From Prevotella sp. (GTDB lineage Bacteria; Bacteroidota; Bacteroidia; Bacteroidales; Bacteroidaceae): 26,486 bases of DNA. Below the pieces are notes generated by a model. It made no database searches. It was not told where the DNA came from and saw nothing but the letters and a program-made list of their open reading frames with translations. Location: assembly GCA_020026195.1 (NCBI GenBank), contig JAHHQW010000034.1, positions 1 through 26,486 of the forward strand. Reading direction: 5' to 3'. The translations under genes and the position numbers were made by a program. Below, in pieces: positions 17,511 through 26,433 of the stretch. Every line of letters begins with the position of its first letter. The stretch's first letter is position 1.

Positions 17511-19529
17511 TTAGAATGCCCTGCAAGCATCGTTGATGATATCATCTTCAACGAGGTTAGGAAGTGTAACCTTAAAGTTAGGTGTACGTTCCATCTCGCG
17601 CTTGATAGCATCCATAGAGCCCTTGTTACGAGCCCAGCTACGACGTGTGATTCCGTTGTTCACATCCCAGAACAGCATTTCGCGAATGTGACGCTCTGAA
17701 TCTTCAGAGCCATCCACAACCATACCGAAACCGCCGTTTACAACTTCACCCCATCCGACGCCACCGCCGTTATGGATTGATACCCATGTTGCACCACGGA
17801 ATGAGTCACCGATTACGTTCTGAACTGCCATGTCGGCACAGAACTGTGAACCATCGTAGATGTTACTTGTCTCACGGAACGGAGAGTCTGTACCTGATAC
17901 GTCGTGATGGTCTCTACCGAGAACAACAGGACGTGAAATCTTACCGCTCTTAACAGCTTCGTTGAATGCAAGTGCAATCTTTGTACGACCTTCTGCATCA
18001 GCATAAAGGATACGAGCCTGAGAACCAACAACGAGTTTGTTCTTTCCAGCTTCCTTAATCCAGTGGATATTATCTTCAAGCTGACCGATGATGTCGGGTG
18101 TAGCATGTTCTCTTATTTCTTCAAGTACTTCTGCTGCAATCTTATCTGTCATCTCAAGATCCTTTGGATCGCCTGATGTACATACCCAGCGGAAAGGACC
18201 GAAGCCGTAATCAAAGAACATCGGACCCATGATGTCCTGTACGTATGAAGGATAACGGAACTTACCATCTTCCTTAAGGATATCAGCACCAGCACGGCTT
18301 GATTCAAGAAGGAATGCATTTCCATAATCGAAGAAGTACATACCCTTTGCTGTAAGTTTGTTGATGGCTGCAACCTGACGACGCAATGAAGCCTGAACTC
18401 TCTTCTTGAATTCTGCAGGATCTTCTGCCATCATCTTCTGTGACTCTTCTACTGACATGCCAACGGGATAGTAACCACCAGCCCAAGGATTATGCAGTGA
18501 TGTCTGGTCACTACCAAGGTTTACATGGATGTCTTCTGCAGCAAGGCGCTCCCAGAGGTCAACTACGTTACCTACATACGCCATTGAAACAGTCTTCTTT
18601 TCAGCAACAGCCTTGCGTACTGCGGGAATAAGTTCATCGAGGTTTGTATGCAGTTCATCAACCCATCCCTGCTTGTAACGCTTCTCAGCTGCCAGAGGAT
18701 TGATTTCAGCTACTACACTGACAACTCCTGCGATATTACCAGCCTTAGGCTGTGCACCTGACATACCACCGAGACCTGAAGATACGAACAACATTCCGTG
18801 AATGTCCTTCTGGTCGGCTGTCATATGCTTGCGTGCTGCATTGAGCACTGTAATAGTTGTACCATGAACGATACCCTGCGGGCCGATGTACATGTATGAA
18901 CCAGCAGTCATCTGACCATACTGGCTTACTCCAAGTGCATTGTCACGCTCCCAGTCATCGGGCTTAGAGTAGTTAGGAATTACCATACCGTTGGTAACAA
19001 CAACTCTCGGTGCATTCTTGTGAGAAGGGAACAATCCTAAAGGATGTCCAGAATACATAACGAGTGTCTGTTCGTCTGTCATCTCACTCAGATATTTCAT
19101 AACAAGACGATACTGAGCCCAGTTCATGAATACAGAACCGTTACCACCATAAGTGATAAGTTCGTGAGGGTGCTGTGCTACCTTCGGGTCAAGGTTGTTC
19201 TGAATCATCAGCATGATTGCAGCTGCCTGTTCAGACTTATGAGGATACTCATCTATAGGACGAGCATACATATCATATGTAGGACGGAAACGATACATGT
19301 AAATACGTCCGTACTTCTTCAATTCTTCAGCAAATTCCGGTGCCAGTGTAGCATGGAACTTTTTTGGGAAATATCTCAATGCATTACGGAGTGCAAGTTT
19401 CTTTTCCTCTGGTGTGAGGATATCCTTACGCTTCGGTGCATGGTTAATGGTTTCATCATACTCACGCGGTGCCGGCAGTTCCTCAGGAATACCTACGCGG
19501 ATGTCATCCATAAATTCTTGCTTAGTCAT
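17511..19529 (-). CDS. hutU: Urocanate hydratase (long form)
   Basis: The 672-residue enzyme adds water to urocanate to give 4-imidazolone-5-propanoate, using tightly bound NAD+ as an electrophile. Recognisable segments are YGGNGSVFMNWAQY (about 127-140), TLVMYSGHPLGLFPSH, QMTAGSYMYIGPQGIVHGT, GLGGMSGAQPKAGNIAG (about 252-268) and YGFGPFRWVCTSGDP with C450, the conserved active-site region. It is about 110 residues longer than the well-studied Pseudomonas enzyme and close to the size of animal urocanase, with extra sequence mainly at the N-terminus and internally. It follows ftcD after 24 bases, so the two are surely co-transcribed. Confidence 0.97.
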   Translation of the reverse strand: MTKQEFMDDIRVGIPEELPAPREYDETINHAPKRKDILTPEEKKLALRNALRYFPKKFHATLAPEFAEELKKYGRIYMYRFRPTYDMYARPIDEYPHKSEQAAAIMLMIQNNLDPKVAQHPHELITYGGNGSVFMNWAQYRLVMKYLSEMTDEQTLVMYSGHPLGLFPSHKNAPRVVVTNGMVIPNYSKPDDWERDNALGVSQYGQMTAGSYMYIGPQGIVHGTTITVLNAARKHMTADQKDIHGMLFVSSGLGGMSGAQPKAGNIAGVVSVVAEINPLAAEKRYKQGWVDELHTNLDELIPAVRKAVAEKKTVSMAYVGNVVDLWERLAAEDIHVNLGSDQTSLHNPWAGGYYPVGMSVEESQKMMAEDPAEFKKRVQASLRRQVAAINKLTAKGMYFFDYGNAFLLESSRAGADILKEDGKFRYPSYVQDIMGPMFFDYGFGPFRWVCTSGDPKDLEMTDKIAAEVLEEIREHATPDIIGQLEDNIHWIKEAGKNKLVVGSQARILYADAEGRTKIALAFNEAVKSGKISRPVVLGRDHHDVSGTDSPFRETSNIYDGSQFCADMAVQNVIGDSFRGATWVSIHNGGGVGWGEVVNGGFGMVVDGSEDSERHIREMLFWDVNNGITRRSWARNKGSMDAIKREMERTPNFKVTLPNLVEDDIINDACRAF

Positions 19530-19553
19530 AGTGATATATATTTTTTAAGGTCT

Positions 19554-21254
19554 TTAAATTTTGCTTTCTACAATCTTTGTGATTTCTGCTTCTTCGCGGT
19601 TAGCCTCTGCAATAAGTTCATTAGCCTCACCAACGAGTTTGTCTGCTGTTTCACGATCTTTCAGACCTGCTGCATTGATCTTAACGTTAAGGCCTGCACC
19701 AAGTACTGCTGCACGAGCTGCAAGTGCACCTACACCAGCATCAGAAACGCTGTTCGGGTTACCTTCATTTGCCATCTGACGGCAGAGCTCGAATACTTTA
19801 TATGAAGCCTTCATTGTCTGCAAAGGAATCTGTGTAGCATAAAGTGTCGCAGCCTGGATAGCTTCAGAACGGAGACGCTGGTCTTCTTCTGTCTTCTTAG
19901 GCATGCCGAATGCTGCCATAATGCGGTTGAATGCTTCTGTATCTTCATCAACAAGGTGCATAAGTTCTTTCATCAATACCTGACCTTTATCAGCCCATAC
20001 GCTAAATTCGTTCCAACGGTCATCCCATCCTGGCTTGTGACTTGAAAGGTTTGCTACCATTGTACCAAGAGCTGCACCAAGAGCACCCATGTAAGCTGCA
20101 ATTGTACCACCGCCTGGAGCAGGTGATTCGCGTGATGTCTCATTAGCAAAGCCTGCTACTGTAAGGTCTACGAGCTTAGCCTTCTTGTTAGCATCTTCGA
20201 GCATGTATTCGATGACCTTCTCTCTGGGGTTGAACGGCTTAAGGTCGTCAAGTCCCATTGACTTGATTGCTATTGTGATGATGTCTTCTTCTGGAATACC
20301 TGTGCTGCGCTGCTGCTTCTCAAGGAAGTACTTACCAGCTTCGATAAGTGTGCGCTTCGGAATAAGACCAACGATTTCTGTACCTGTTACGCGGATACCT
20401 CTGTTCATGGCCTTCTTGCATACTTCGTCGAATGCTACGTGAAGAGGTGTAACATTGATGTTTGTGATGTTCATTGAAACCTGAGCAATCTTATACTCGT
20501 CAATGTACCATCCGATAGCCTTTGTGCACTTCAGTGTACCAGGCTGCATTATTGTCTTTCCGTTTTCGTCCTTCAGAGGCTTGCCTGTTACCTTGCCGCC
20601 TTCACGCATGGGACGCCCCTTTTCACGAACGTCGAATGCAATGGCATTGGCACGACGTGTAGAAGTTGTATTAAGATTGAAGTTTGTTGCGATGAGGAAG
20701 TCACGGGCACCTACTGCTGTAACACCTGTACGTGCGACACCTTCGTCGAACGGACGGTTACCGAAGTCAGGACCTTCGTCCTTACCCATTCTTTCAGGAA
20801 GAGCTTCGTATTCACCCTTACGGCATACAGCCAGGTTCTTACGTTCCTTTGTATATGCAGCTGCTTCGTAGCAGTAACAGGGAATAGAAAGTTCATTAGC
20901 GATACGTTCTGCCAATTTACGAGCCAGTTCCGCACACTCTTCAAGAGTAATTCCGGCAACAGGGATTAACGGACAAACGTCTGTAGCACCAAAACGCGGG
21001 TGAGCACCATGGTGGTTACGCATATCTATAACTTTACCTGCCTTAGCTACAGCATTAAAAGCTGCTTCGAGTACTGAATCGGGGTCTCCCACAAAAGTAA
21101 CGACAGTACGGTTTGTAGCCTCACCCGGATCAACGTCCAGGAGTTTTACACCCTTAACCTTTACTATCTCATCTGTAATCTGCTTAATGATGCCAGGATT
21201 ACGACCTTCACTAAAATTGGGAACACACTCAACGATTTGTTTTTCTCTTATCAT
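19554..21254 (-). CDS. ftcD: Bifunctional glutamate formimidoyltransferase / formimino-THF cyclodeaminase
   Basis: The 566-residue fusion carries out the last steps of histidine breakdown. Residues about 1-330 are the formiminotransferase, starting VECVPNFSEGR; its catalytic H82 lies in RNHHGAHPRFGATDVCP and matches the numbering of mammalian FTCD. After a short linker, residues about 361-566 form the helical cyclodeaminase with the folate-binding APGGGTIAAYMGALGAAL segment and acidic DEDTEAFN. Products are glutamate, 5,10-methenyl-THF and ammonia, feeding one-carbon metabolism. In many bacteria the two activities are separate genes; the fused form is shared with animals. It is the first gene of the operon, with a promoter of near-consensus type upstream. 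Confidence 0.97.
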   Translation of the reverse strand: MIREKQIVECVPNFSEGRNPGIIKQITDEIVKVKGVKLLDVDPGEATNRTVVTFVGDPDSVLEAAFNAVAKAGKVIDMRNHHGAHPRFGATDVCPLIPVAGITLEECAELARKLAERIANELSIPCYCYEAAAYTKERKNLAVCRKGEYEALPERMGKDEGPDFGNRPFDEGVARTGVTAVGARDFLIATNFNLNTTSTRRANAIAFDVREKGRPMREGGKVTGKPLKDENGKTIMQPGTLKCTKAIGWYIDEYKIAQVSMNITNINVTPLHVAFDEVCKKAMNRGIRVTGTEIVGLIPKRTLIEAGKYFLEKQQRSTGIPEEDIITIAIKSMGLDDLKPFNPREKVIEYMLEDANKKAKLVDLTVAGFANETSRESPAPGGGTIAAYMGALGAALGTMVANLSSHKPGWDDRWNEFSVWADKGQVLMKELMHLVDEDTEAFNRIMAAFGMPKKTEEDQRLRSEAIQAATLYATQIPLQTMKASYKVFELCRQMANEGNPNSVSDAGVGALAARAAVLGAGLNVKINAAGLKDRETADKLVGEANELIAEANREEAEITKIVESKI

Positions 21255-21292
21255 TTCTAATTTTTTATTTTAAGGTTTCTCTTTATTTTCTG

Positions 21293-21324
21293 CAAAAATA
21301 TGAATTTACTATCTAAATTGCAAA
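21293..21324 (-). promoter_or_regulatory. Promoter of the hut operon
   Basis: On the minus strand TTTG (21321-21324), a 20-base spacer and TATTTTTG (21293-21300) match the Bacteroidetes consensus TTTG-N19-21-TAnnTTTG. The start would lie near 21286, giving a leader of about 32 bases before ftcD. Confidence 0.82.
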
Positions 21325-21780
21325 TTATTTGTGCACAAAGTTTGTTAAGAAGAACATGGTAACATCATGTCATTTTAGAAATATACTTTTATCACAAGAC
21401 TCTTGTTCTAAGATACGTAAATCAATAAAATAGTTTTTTACTTTGTGGCATATATATTCCTTTGGGATAGGAATATAATCTTTAAATGTTAAATAAAATA
21501 CTGCTATAAATTAATGTTTTTACCATATTGCATTTAACAACAGGCAATCATATAAAGGAGAGAAACATGCTCGATGGGGATACATTATTTACAACAATGT
21601 TTGTAACGAAACAGTCTAATAACCCCATTCTGTTCATACGTTACACAGAACAAGACTCTTTTAATTCAAGACTAACAATATATACCTATAATCTATTTAT
21701 ACTGTATATTAATTCACTTCTTATTTTGTACACAATACAATTACATATTGAAGAATTGATGTTTTTCATAAAACTTGATT
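21325..21780. other. AT-rich intergenic region upstream of the hut operon
   Basis: About 450 bases contain no convincing gene; an open frame on the plus strand (21528-21791) is low-complexity and lacks family features. A perfect 8-bp inverted repeat (TATATTCC at 21453-21460, GGAATATA at 21470-21477) lies here and could be an operator or hairpin. Nothing else was recognised. Confidence 0.5.
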
Positions 21781-21817
21781 TCAGACTTTAACTGCTTTAT
21801 ACATCGTTAAAATCTGA
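21781..21817 (-). terminator. Hairpin downstream of the small secreted protein gene, possible weak terminator
   Basis: TCAGACTTTAAC (21781-21792) pairs with GTTAAAATCTGA (21806-21817), 11 of 12 as Watson-Crick pairs, around a 13-base loop. It starts 18 bases after the stop codon of the minus-strand gene. There is no strong U run, so termination is uncertain. Confidence 0.5.
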
Positions 21818-21834
21818 CTAAATTATTACATTTG

Positions 21835-22248
21835 TTACTTCTTAACAAACTTTATTTTCGATGGCATTCTTACCCACTTGCCATTCTTCGAAAATCTAAG
21901 GTTACTGCCTGATTTGCGAGAATATTCTATTGTGTTTTCATCTATGACTGTCAGTTCGGCATCAGCATCTTCACTGCCATAATCATTTATCAGTTCTATT
22001 CGGGCTTTTTTGTCAGAAAGTATTTCGGAACCAGTTATCATCCAAACTAACGAATTGCGTTTTGATCCTATATAACCATCCAACTTGCCATAGATTTCCT
22101 GATTCCATATCGTTACGTCCTTGTCATAAAGATTTATTACAAGGAATATCTCGTGTTCGTCATTTTGGAATGTTCCTTTAAATGGTGCCTGGGCATTGAT
22201 TACCACAGACATCATGAACATTGTGATGGTTATAAATAAGTTTTTCAT
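21835..22248 (-). CDS. Small secreted protein of unknown function
   Basis: The chosen start (MKNLFITITMF) gives 137 residues with a clear signal peptide ending INAQA at about residue 20. An upstream ATG at 22269 would add seven residues and overlap topB by 14 bases, and would put polar residues before the signal. The mature part is about 117 residues with alternating short strands (APFKGTFQNDEHEIFLVI, TIWNQEIYGKLDGYIG, SLVWMITGSE), ending in the basic KIKFVKK. It suggests a compact beta-rich periplasmic or surface domain. I do not recognise the family. It begins 7 bases after the topB stop and is probably co-transcribed with it. Confidence 0.75.
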   Translation of the reverse strand: MKNLFITITMFMMSVVINAQAPFKGTFQNDEHEIFLVINLYDKDVTIWNQEIYGKLDGYIGSKRNSLVWMITGSEILSDKKARIELINDYGSEDADAELTVIDENTIEYSRKSGSNLRFSKNGKWVRMPSKIKFVKK

Positions 22249-22255
22249 TACGAAT

Positions 22256-24238
22256 TTATTTTGTATCAAAATCTTTACGGAACGTGCAGCCTTCTTTCCA
22301 GCGACTGCATCCGTATGCTTTTTTACCTTTTATTATAATACCCTTGCCACATACAGGACATGGTTTGCCTTCCAGAGATTCCTCTTTCTTTTCCTTCGAT
22401 TTAGAATTAGATTTCTTATTTGTCTTTGACTTCGGCTCTTCTTCGGGAGCATCAATCTTTCGAGGTGTGTTATCGGCAAGGACGTCATTGACTATCTGTG
22501 TTATCTGATCTTTCAGTTCTGTTACAAACTGGGCGGGATCGTATTTCTGATGCTCAATGTCTCGCAGTTTCTTCTCCCAAATACCTGTAAGTTCGCAGCT
22601 TTTCAGCAGATCTTCACGGATTATATCAATCAGTTCTATACCTGTCTCTGTAGCAAGCAGATTCTTACGCTGGCGTCTGATGTAATTACGCTTAAATAAC
22701 GTTTCTATGATTCCGGCACGTGATGACGGACGGCCTATGCCATTTTCTTTCAGGGCACTGCGAAGTTCCTCGTCATCAACAAACTTACCTGCCGTTTCCA
22801 TTGCACGCAGAAGAGTAGCCTCTGTATAATATTTTGGCGGCGTTGTCATCTTTTCACTCAGAGTCGGAGTGTGCGGACCGCTTTCTCCTTCCACAAACGT
22901 AGGGAGAGTCTTTTCATCCGACTTATCTTCCTTTTCTTCTTCCGAAACCACTTCCTTGGCATATACCTCACGCCATCCCTGTTTTAAGATTTCCTTACCG
23001 GTAGCTTTAAAATCAACATCCTTAACAGCACCCATCACGGTTGTAGTAGAGAAGATGCAGTCTGGATAAAAAATTGATATAAAACGCAGTGTAATAAGAT
23101 TATACACATGCTTTTCCATATCGGTAAGTCCGCGTGCGGGAACGCCCGTCGGGATTATAGCATGGTGATCGGTAACCTTTGATGTATCGAAATATTTTTT
23201 ATTCTTTGGCAACGGCTTGCCCTGAAGAGGCTGCACCAAACTTTCATATCCTTCGAGTCCTTTTAATATCTGCGGACACTTTGGATAGATGTCATCGCTA
23301 AGATACTGAGTATCAACACGTGGATATGTCGTCAGTTTATGTTCGTAAAGAGTCTGAATGATATTCAGCGTCATTTCTGCCGACATTCCGTATTTTTTGT
23401 TACAGTCCACCTGCAACGAGGTTAAATCGTAAAGATGGGGAGGCATTTCTTTTCCCTTAACCTTCTTCACCGATGTCACAGTAAATTCATCATCTTTTAC
23501 TGTTTCAAGATACTGTTCGCCCTCTTCTTTTGTATTGAATTTTCCTTTTGTAGCATTAAAAAGTGTATCTCGATAGATTGTAGACAAAATCCAGTACGGC
23601 TCTGGCACAAAATTGTCTATTTCTTTCTGTCTGTTTACTATCAGTGCAAGCGTAGGAGTCTGCACTCGTCCTATAGACAGAACCTGTCCCCTGCCTCCAT
23701 ATTTTAACGTATAGAGACGAGTGGCATTCATGCCCAGAATCCAGTCACCTATAGCACGGCTCAGACCAGCCATATATAGCGGATTATAGACAGTCTGTTC
23801 CTTAAGATCATTAAATCCTTCGCGTATAGCCTCGTCGGTCATAGACGAAATCCAAAGTCTTTTTACAGGACATCTGGCTCCAGCCTTCTGCATCACCCAG
23901 CGCTGAATAAGTTCTCCTTCCTGACCGGCATCACCGCAGTTTACTATCTGGTCAGCATTCTGCATAAGTTTCTCTATAATAGCAAACTGTTTCTTAATTC
24001 CCTCATCCTCAATAAGTTTTATACCAAATCTAGTGGGAATCATAGGCAGTGCACCGAGCGACCAGCGTTTCCACGCGGGAAGATAATCATCTGGTTCCTT
24101 AAGTGTACAGAGATGACCAAACGTCCATGTCACCTGATATCCGTTTCCTTCGATATATCCGTCATGACGACTGTTGGCTCCAAGAATATTGGCAATATCC
24201 TTGGCAACACTTGGTTTCTCTGCAATACAAACTATCAT
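22256..24238 (-). CDS. topB: DNA topoisomerase III
   Basis: This 660-residue type IA topoisomerase passes single strands to resolve recombination and replication intermediates. The Toprim domain holds E7 (IAEKPS) and D103/E107 in CGDAGQEGE. The second aspartate seen in E. coli TopB (D105) is glycine here, as in many TopB of the DAGxEGE type. The catalytic tyrosine is Y305 in LTTYPRVDTQYLSDD. Other type IA marks are LSIGRVQTPTLALIV (about 187-201) and GIGRPSSRAGIIETL. A lysine/serine-rich linker leads to a C-terminal four-cysteine zinc ribbon (CPVCGKG and CSRWKEGC). The length is normal. No conjugative or integrase genes surround it, so it appears to be the chromosomal copy. Confidence 0.95.
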   Translation of the reverse strand: MIVCIAEKPSVAKDIANILGANSRHDGYIEGNGYQVTWTFGHLCTLKEPDDYLPAWKRWSLGALPMIPTRFGIKLIEDEGIKKQFAIIEKLMQNADQIVNCGDAGQEGELIQRWVMQKAGARCPVKRLWISSMTDEAIREGFNDLKEQTVYNPLYMAGLSRAIGDWILGMNATRLYTLKYGGRGQVLSIGRVQTPTLALIVNRQKEIDNFVPEPYWILSTIYRDTLFNATKGKFNTKEEGEQYLETVKDDEFTVTSVKKVKGKEMPPHLYDLTSLQVDCNKKYGMSAEMTLNIIQTLYEHKLTTYPRVDTQYLSDDIYPKCPQILKGLEGYESLVQPLQGKPLPKNKKYFDTSKVTDHHAIIPTGVPARGLTDMEKHVYNLITLRFISIFYPDCIFSTTTVMGAVKDVDFKATGKEILKQGWREVYAKEVVSEEEKEDKSDEKTLPTFVEGESGPHTPTLSEKMTTPPKYYTEATLLRAMETAGKFVDDEELRSALKENGIGRPSSRAGIIETLFKRNYIRRQRKNLLATETGIELIDIIREDLLKSCELTGIWEKKLRDIEHQKYDPAQFVTELKDQITQIVNDVLADNTPRKIDAPEEEPKSKTNKKSNSKSKEKKEESLEGKPCPVCGKGIIIKGKKAYGCSRWKEGCTFRKDFDTK

Positions 24239-24257
24239 ATTCTATATATTAATAATG

Positions 24258-24265
24258 CAAAGATA
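24258..24265 (-). promoter_or_regulatory. -7 promoter box for topB
   Basis: TATCTTTG on the minus strand matches TAnnTTTG and ends 20 bases before the ATG at 24238, giving a short leader. No clear -33 box was seen. Confidence 0.65.
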
Positions 24266-24469
24266 GAATAAAATAGTGAGAATATTACATTTTATTGTGA
24301 ATGAATCACGCCGTTCTCTTAAAACATCACTCCACTCGAACCCAGTTACATTAACAATTACCTGATCAACAAAAGATTGTTTGTAAATAGACTTCATCAA
24401 AAGCACATGGTTATACACTAACGCATATTTAACATTATTTTCACACTTGACGTAAAATTTTCTTATCTT

Positions 24470-24504
24470 TTTGTTATGTTATTTGAATATTTTTATTACA
24501 TTTG
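24470..24504 (+). promoter_or_regulatory. Promoter for the choloylglycine-hydrolase-family gene
   Basis: TACATTTG (24497-24504) matches TAnnTTTG. A TTTG at 24470-24473 lies 23 bases upstream, slightly longer than the usual spacer. The start would be near 24511, leaving an untranslated leader of about 170 bases. The 230 bases between this and the topB promoter hold nothing I can recognise. Confidence 0.62.
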
Positions 24505-24530
24505 CAAAAGTAAGATACAAAAACATTAAC

Positions 24531-24621
24531 GTGCCGGTTACAAATATATGAACTTTAAACGGCACTATATTATTAAGGAATTCATTCTCTTGAATGAAAA
24601 CACTGCAGACGTAAATCTGCA
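24531..24621 (+). other. Structured 5' leader with three successive hairpins
   Basis: Within the predicted leader, GTGCCG (24531-24536) pairs with CGGCAC (24560-24565). TTCATTC (24581-24587) pairs with GAATGAA (24592-24598) around a 4-base loop. TGCAGA (24604-24609) pairs with TCTGCA (24616-24621). All three stems are perfect. This could be a cis-regulatory RNA; I do not match it to a known class. Confidence 0.5.
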
Positions 24622-24680
24622 AAATCTCTCGTTTTACAAATATTTATAACTTTAACAACTGACTTAATTTAAAAGTAATT

Positions 24681-25778
24681 ATGAAATCTTTTAAGATTAG
24701 TTTTAAGATCGCATTTATTTTCGTTGTAAGTTTACTTTTCAGTAAGCCTTCTACAGCATGTACAGGAATCAAATTAACCGCTAAGGACGGTAGTAACATC
24801 ATTGCTCGCACAATGGAATGGGGTGGCTTTCAGATGCCTTCTCAGCTAATACTCGTACCAAGGGGTTACACAAAGTATGCAGTAATGCCAAATGGTATGA
24901 AAGGCATGAAGTATACTGCTAAATATGGTTATGTAGGAATAGGCGTACTGGAACATAACTTTGTTGCCGAAGCAGTAAATGAAAAGGGACTTTGCGTAGA
25001 GTTATTCTATTTCCCAAACTACGGAGAATCAGAGGAATTTGACCCTTCAAAGAAAAACATTTCTATTTCAGATGCTGAAATGTTAGGCTGGATTGTCGGA
25101 CGATTTGCAACTGTCGACGAACTGCTCAGAGAACTTAATACTGTATACATGACGGCTTACGGCGAAGGTTTTGATGCTCCTCATTTTAGCGTAATGGACG
25201 CTACAGGTAAAGAAGTAGTATTGGAATATTATGACCATAAATGGCATGTTCATAACAATACGGTAGGAGTTATTACTAATGCTCCTAATTTCGACTGGAT
25301 GGTAACAAACTTAAACAACTATGTTAATGTATTTGCAAGTACAAACAAGCCACGCAAAATTACAAGCGACCTTAGTCTGAGAGCTTTTGGTGTTGGTTCA
25401 GCTGCCTGGGGACTTCCTGGCGATCTCACACCTCCTTCTCGTTTTGTACGTGCAGCATTCTATGTACACACCGCAAGTCCTCAGTCTACCGGACGTGATG
25501 CAGTGATGCAGTCGTTCCAGATTCTGAACAACTTTGACCTTCCTATTGGAGCTGAATTCGATCAAGAAGAAAGAAATAAGATTCCAGACATGCTTAGCGC
25601 TACACAGTGGACAACATCAATTGACACAAAATCCATGAAATTTTACTACCGAACACAGTGGAACTACTCGATAAGATGCATTGACCTAAAAAAAATTAAT
25701 TTCACGAACTGTAAATACCAGGCAATCCCATTAGATATCGTAAAGGAACATCCTGTAGAGGAGGTTCACTTCAGATAA
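24681..25778 (+). CDS. Secreted choloylglycine hydrolase / penicillin V acylase family amidase
   Basis: The 365-residue Ntn-hydrolase has a signal peptide (1-26, ending PSTA) whose removal exposes C27 as the N-terminal nucleophile (CTGIKLTAKDG). Family residues are R43 and E46 (ARTMEWGG), N200 (ITNAPNFDW) and R254 (PPSRFVRAAF). By alignment with C. perfringens bile salt hydrolase these sit at C2, R18, D21, N175 and R228. Two positions differ: Glu replaces Asp at 46, and Tyr110 stands where bile salt hydrolases have Asn82. Tyr at that position is known from penicillin V acylases. It hydrolyses an amide bond in a periplasmic or surface location, but the substrate (bile salt, N-acyl amino acid or acyl-homoserine lactone) is open. 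It is monocistronic with its own terminator. Confidence 0.9.
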   Translation: MKSFKISFKIAFIFVVSLLFSKPSTACTGIKLTAKDGSNIIARTMEWGGFQMPSQLILVPRGYTKYAVMPNGMKGMKYTAKYGYVGIGVLEHNFVAEAVNEKGLCVELFYFPNYGESEEFDPSKKNISISDAEMLGWIVGRFATVDELLRELNTVYMTAYGEGFDAPHFSVMDATGKEVVLEYYDHKWHVHNNTVGVITNAPNFDWMVTNLNNYVNVFASTNKPRKITSDLSLRAFGVGSAAWGLPGDLTPPSRFVRAAFYVHTASPQSTGRDAVMQSFQILNNFDLPIGAEFDQEERNKIPDMLSATQWTTSIDTKSMKFYYRTQWNYSIRCIDLKKINFTNCKYQAIPLDIVKEHPVEEVHFR

Positions 25779-25801
25779 TGATAAAAGATGATTAAGATTT
25801 G

Positions 25802-25830
25802 CGGGGCAGTCTCTGACTGCTCCGTTTTTT
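25802..25830 (+). terminator. Rho-independent terminator of the amidase gene
   Basis: CGGGGCAGTC (25802-25811) pairs with GACTGCTCCG (25815-25824), ten pairs including one G-U, around a 3-base loop. A run of six T (25825-25830) follows. It starts 24 bases after the stop codon. Confidence 0.93.
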
Positions 25831-26433
25831 ATTGTACATGGCAGAAGTATTGACAATCTTTTCCTATAATTAAAATTCATCTTCATGAATGTAGGCATTC
25901 TGCGGTCCTATGTTAAAAACACCCAGAAAAACCATTAATACAGCCGTTCGTGATATATTCGCACAAATTCGCCCAGAACCAACTAATACGCGCTCAGTTT
26001 TTATTTGTAATCTGTTTGGTACATATTTGACATACCTTTCACCATTTCATACATATATTTCTGTCATTACCATCTTTTATTACATACATGCACTATATTA
26101 TCAGCACAGACACATGGCAACCCGCAGATTCTAACTCGTTAAAACCTGCACACAAATATGCACCAGCCTAAAACACATGTATATGTCGATGCTACCATAT
26201 CATCCTGTGATGTGGAATATCATACTGCCATAAATTTAAGAGGCGACATCCGGGCCTTCTGTTAGGCTAAAAACATATGGTAAGATATGAATGACGGATG
26301 AAAGTAAAACATATGCCATCAGGAATACGCATTCCTGATGCACATATGAGGAAATCATGATTTCACGCCTGGCGGGGTAACTGGAAGACGGGATGACAAA
26401 GTCGTCATCTCAGCGTACCCTTGAGGGACAGGC
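25831..26433. repeat. Palindrome-rich non-coding region
   Basis: No convincing gene lies between two convergent terminators; a short plus-strand frame (25910-26134) has no family features. From 26195 inverted repeats are frequent: CCATATCA/TGATGTGG (26195-26215), a perfect 10-bp stem CATCAGGAAT/ATTCCTGATG flanked by CATATG on both sides (26310-26348), the perfect 14-bp palindrome GAAATCATGATTTC (26351-26364), and GATGAC/GTCATC (26392-26409). ACATATG occurs three times. It may be an extragenic repeat element or a structured RNA; copies elsewhere cannot be seen from this window. Confidence 0.55.

Noticed and set aside
19044..19805. A 253-residue open frame antisense to hutU and ftcD.
   Set aside because: The opposing frames encode unmistakable enzymes in full, and the antisense peptide is Cys/Phe-rich without domains, a typical shadow.
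21528..21791. An 87-residue plus-strand open frame.
   Set aside because: It is an AT-rich frame dominated by Ile, Leu, Tyr and Phe with a non-ATG start and no signal or motif; likely chance.
22356..22366. The TopB substitution D105 to Gly as a sign of an inactive enzyme.
   Set aside because: The DAGxEGE form of the Toprim motif is common among TopB proteins, and E7, D103, E107 and Y305 are all kept.
25910..26134. A 74-residue plus-strand open frame after the amidase terminator.
   Set aside because: No family features, Tyr/Ile-rich low-complexity end and no promoter box; not supported as a gene.
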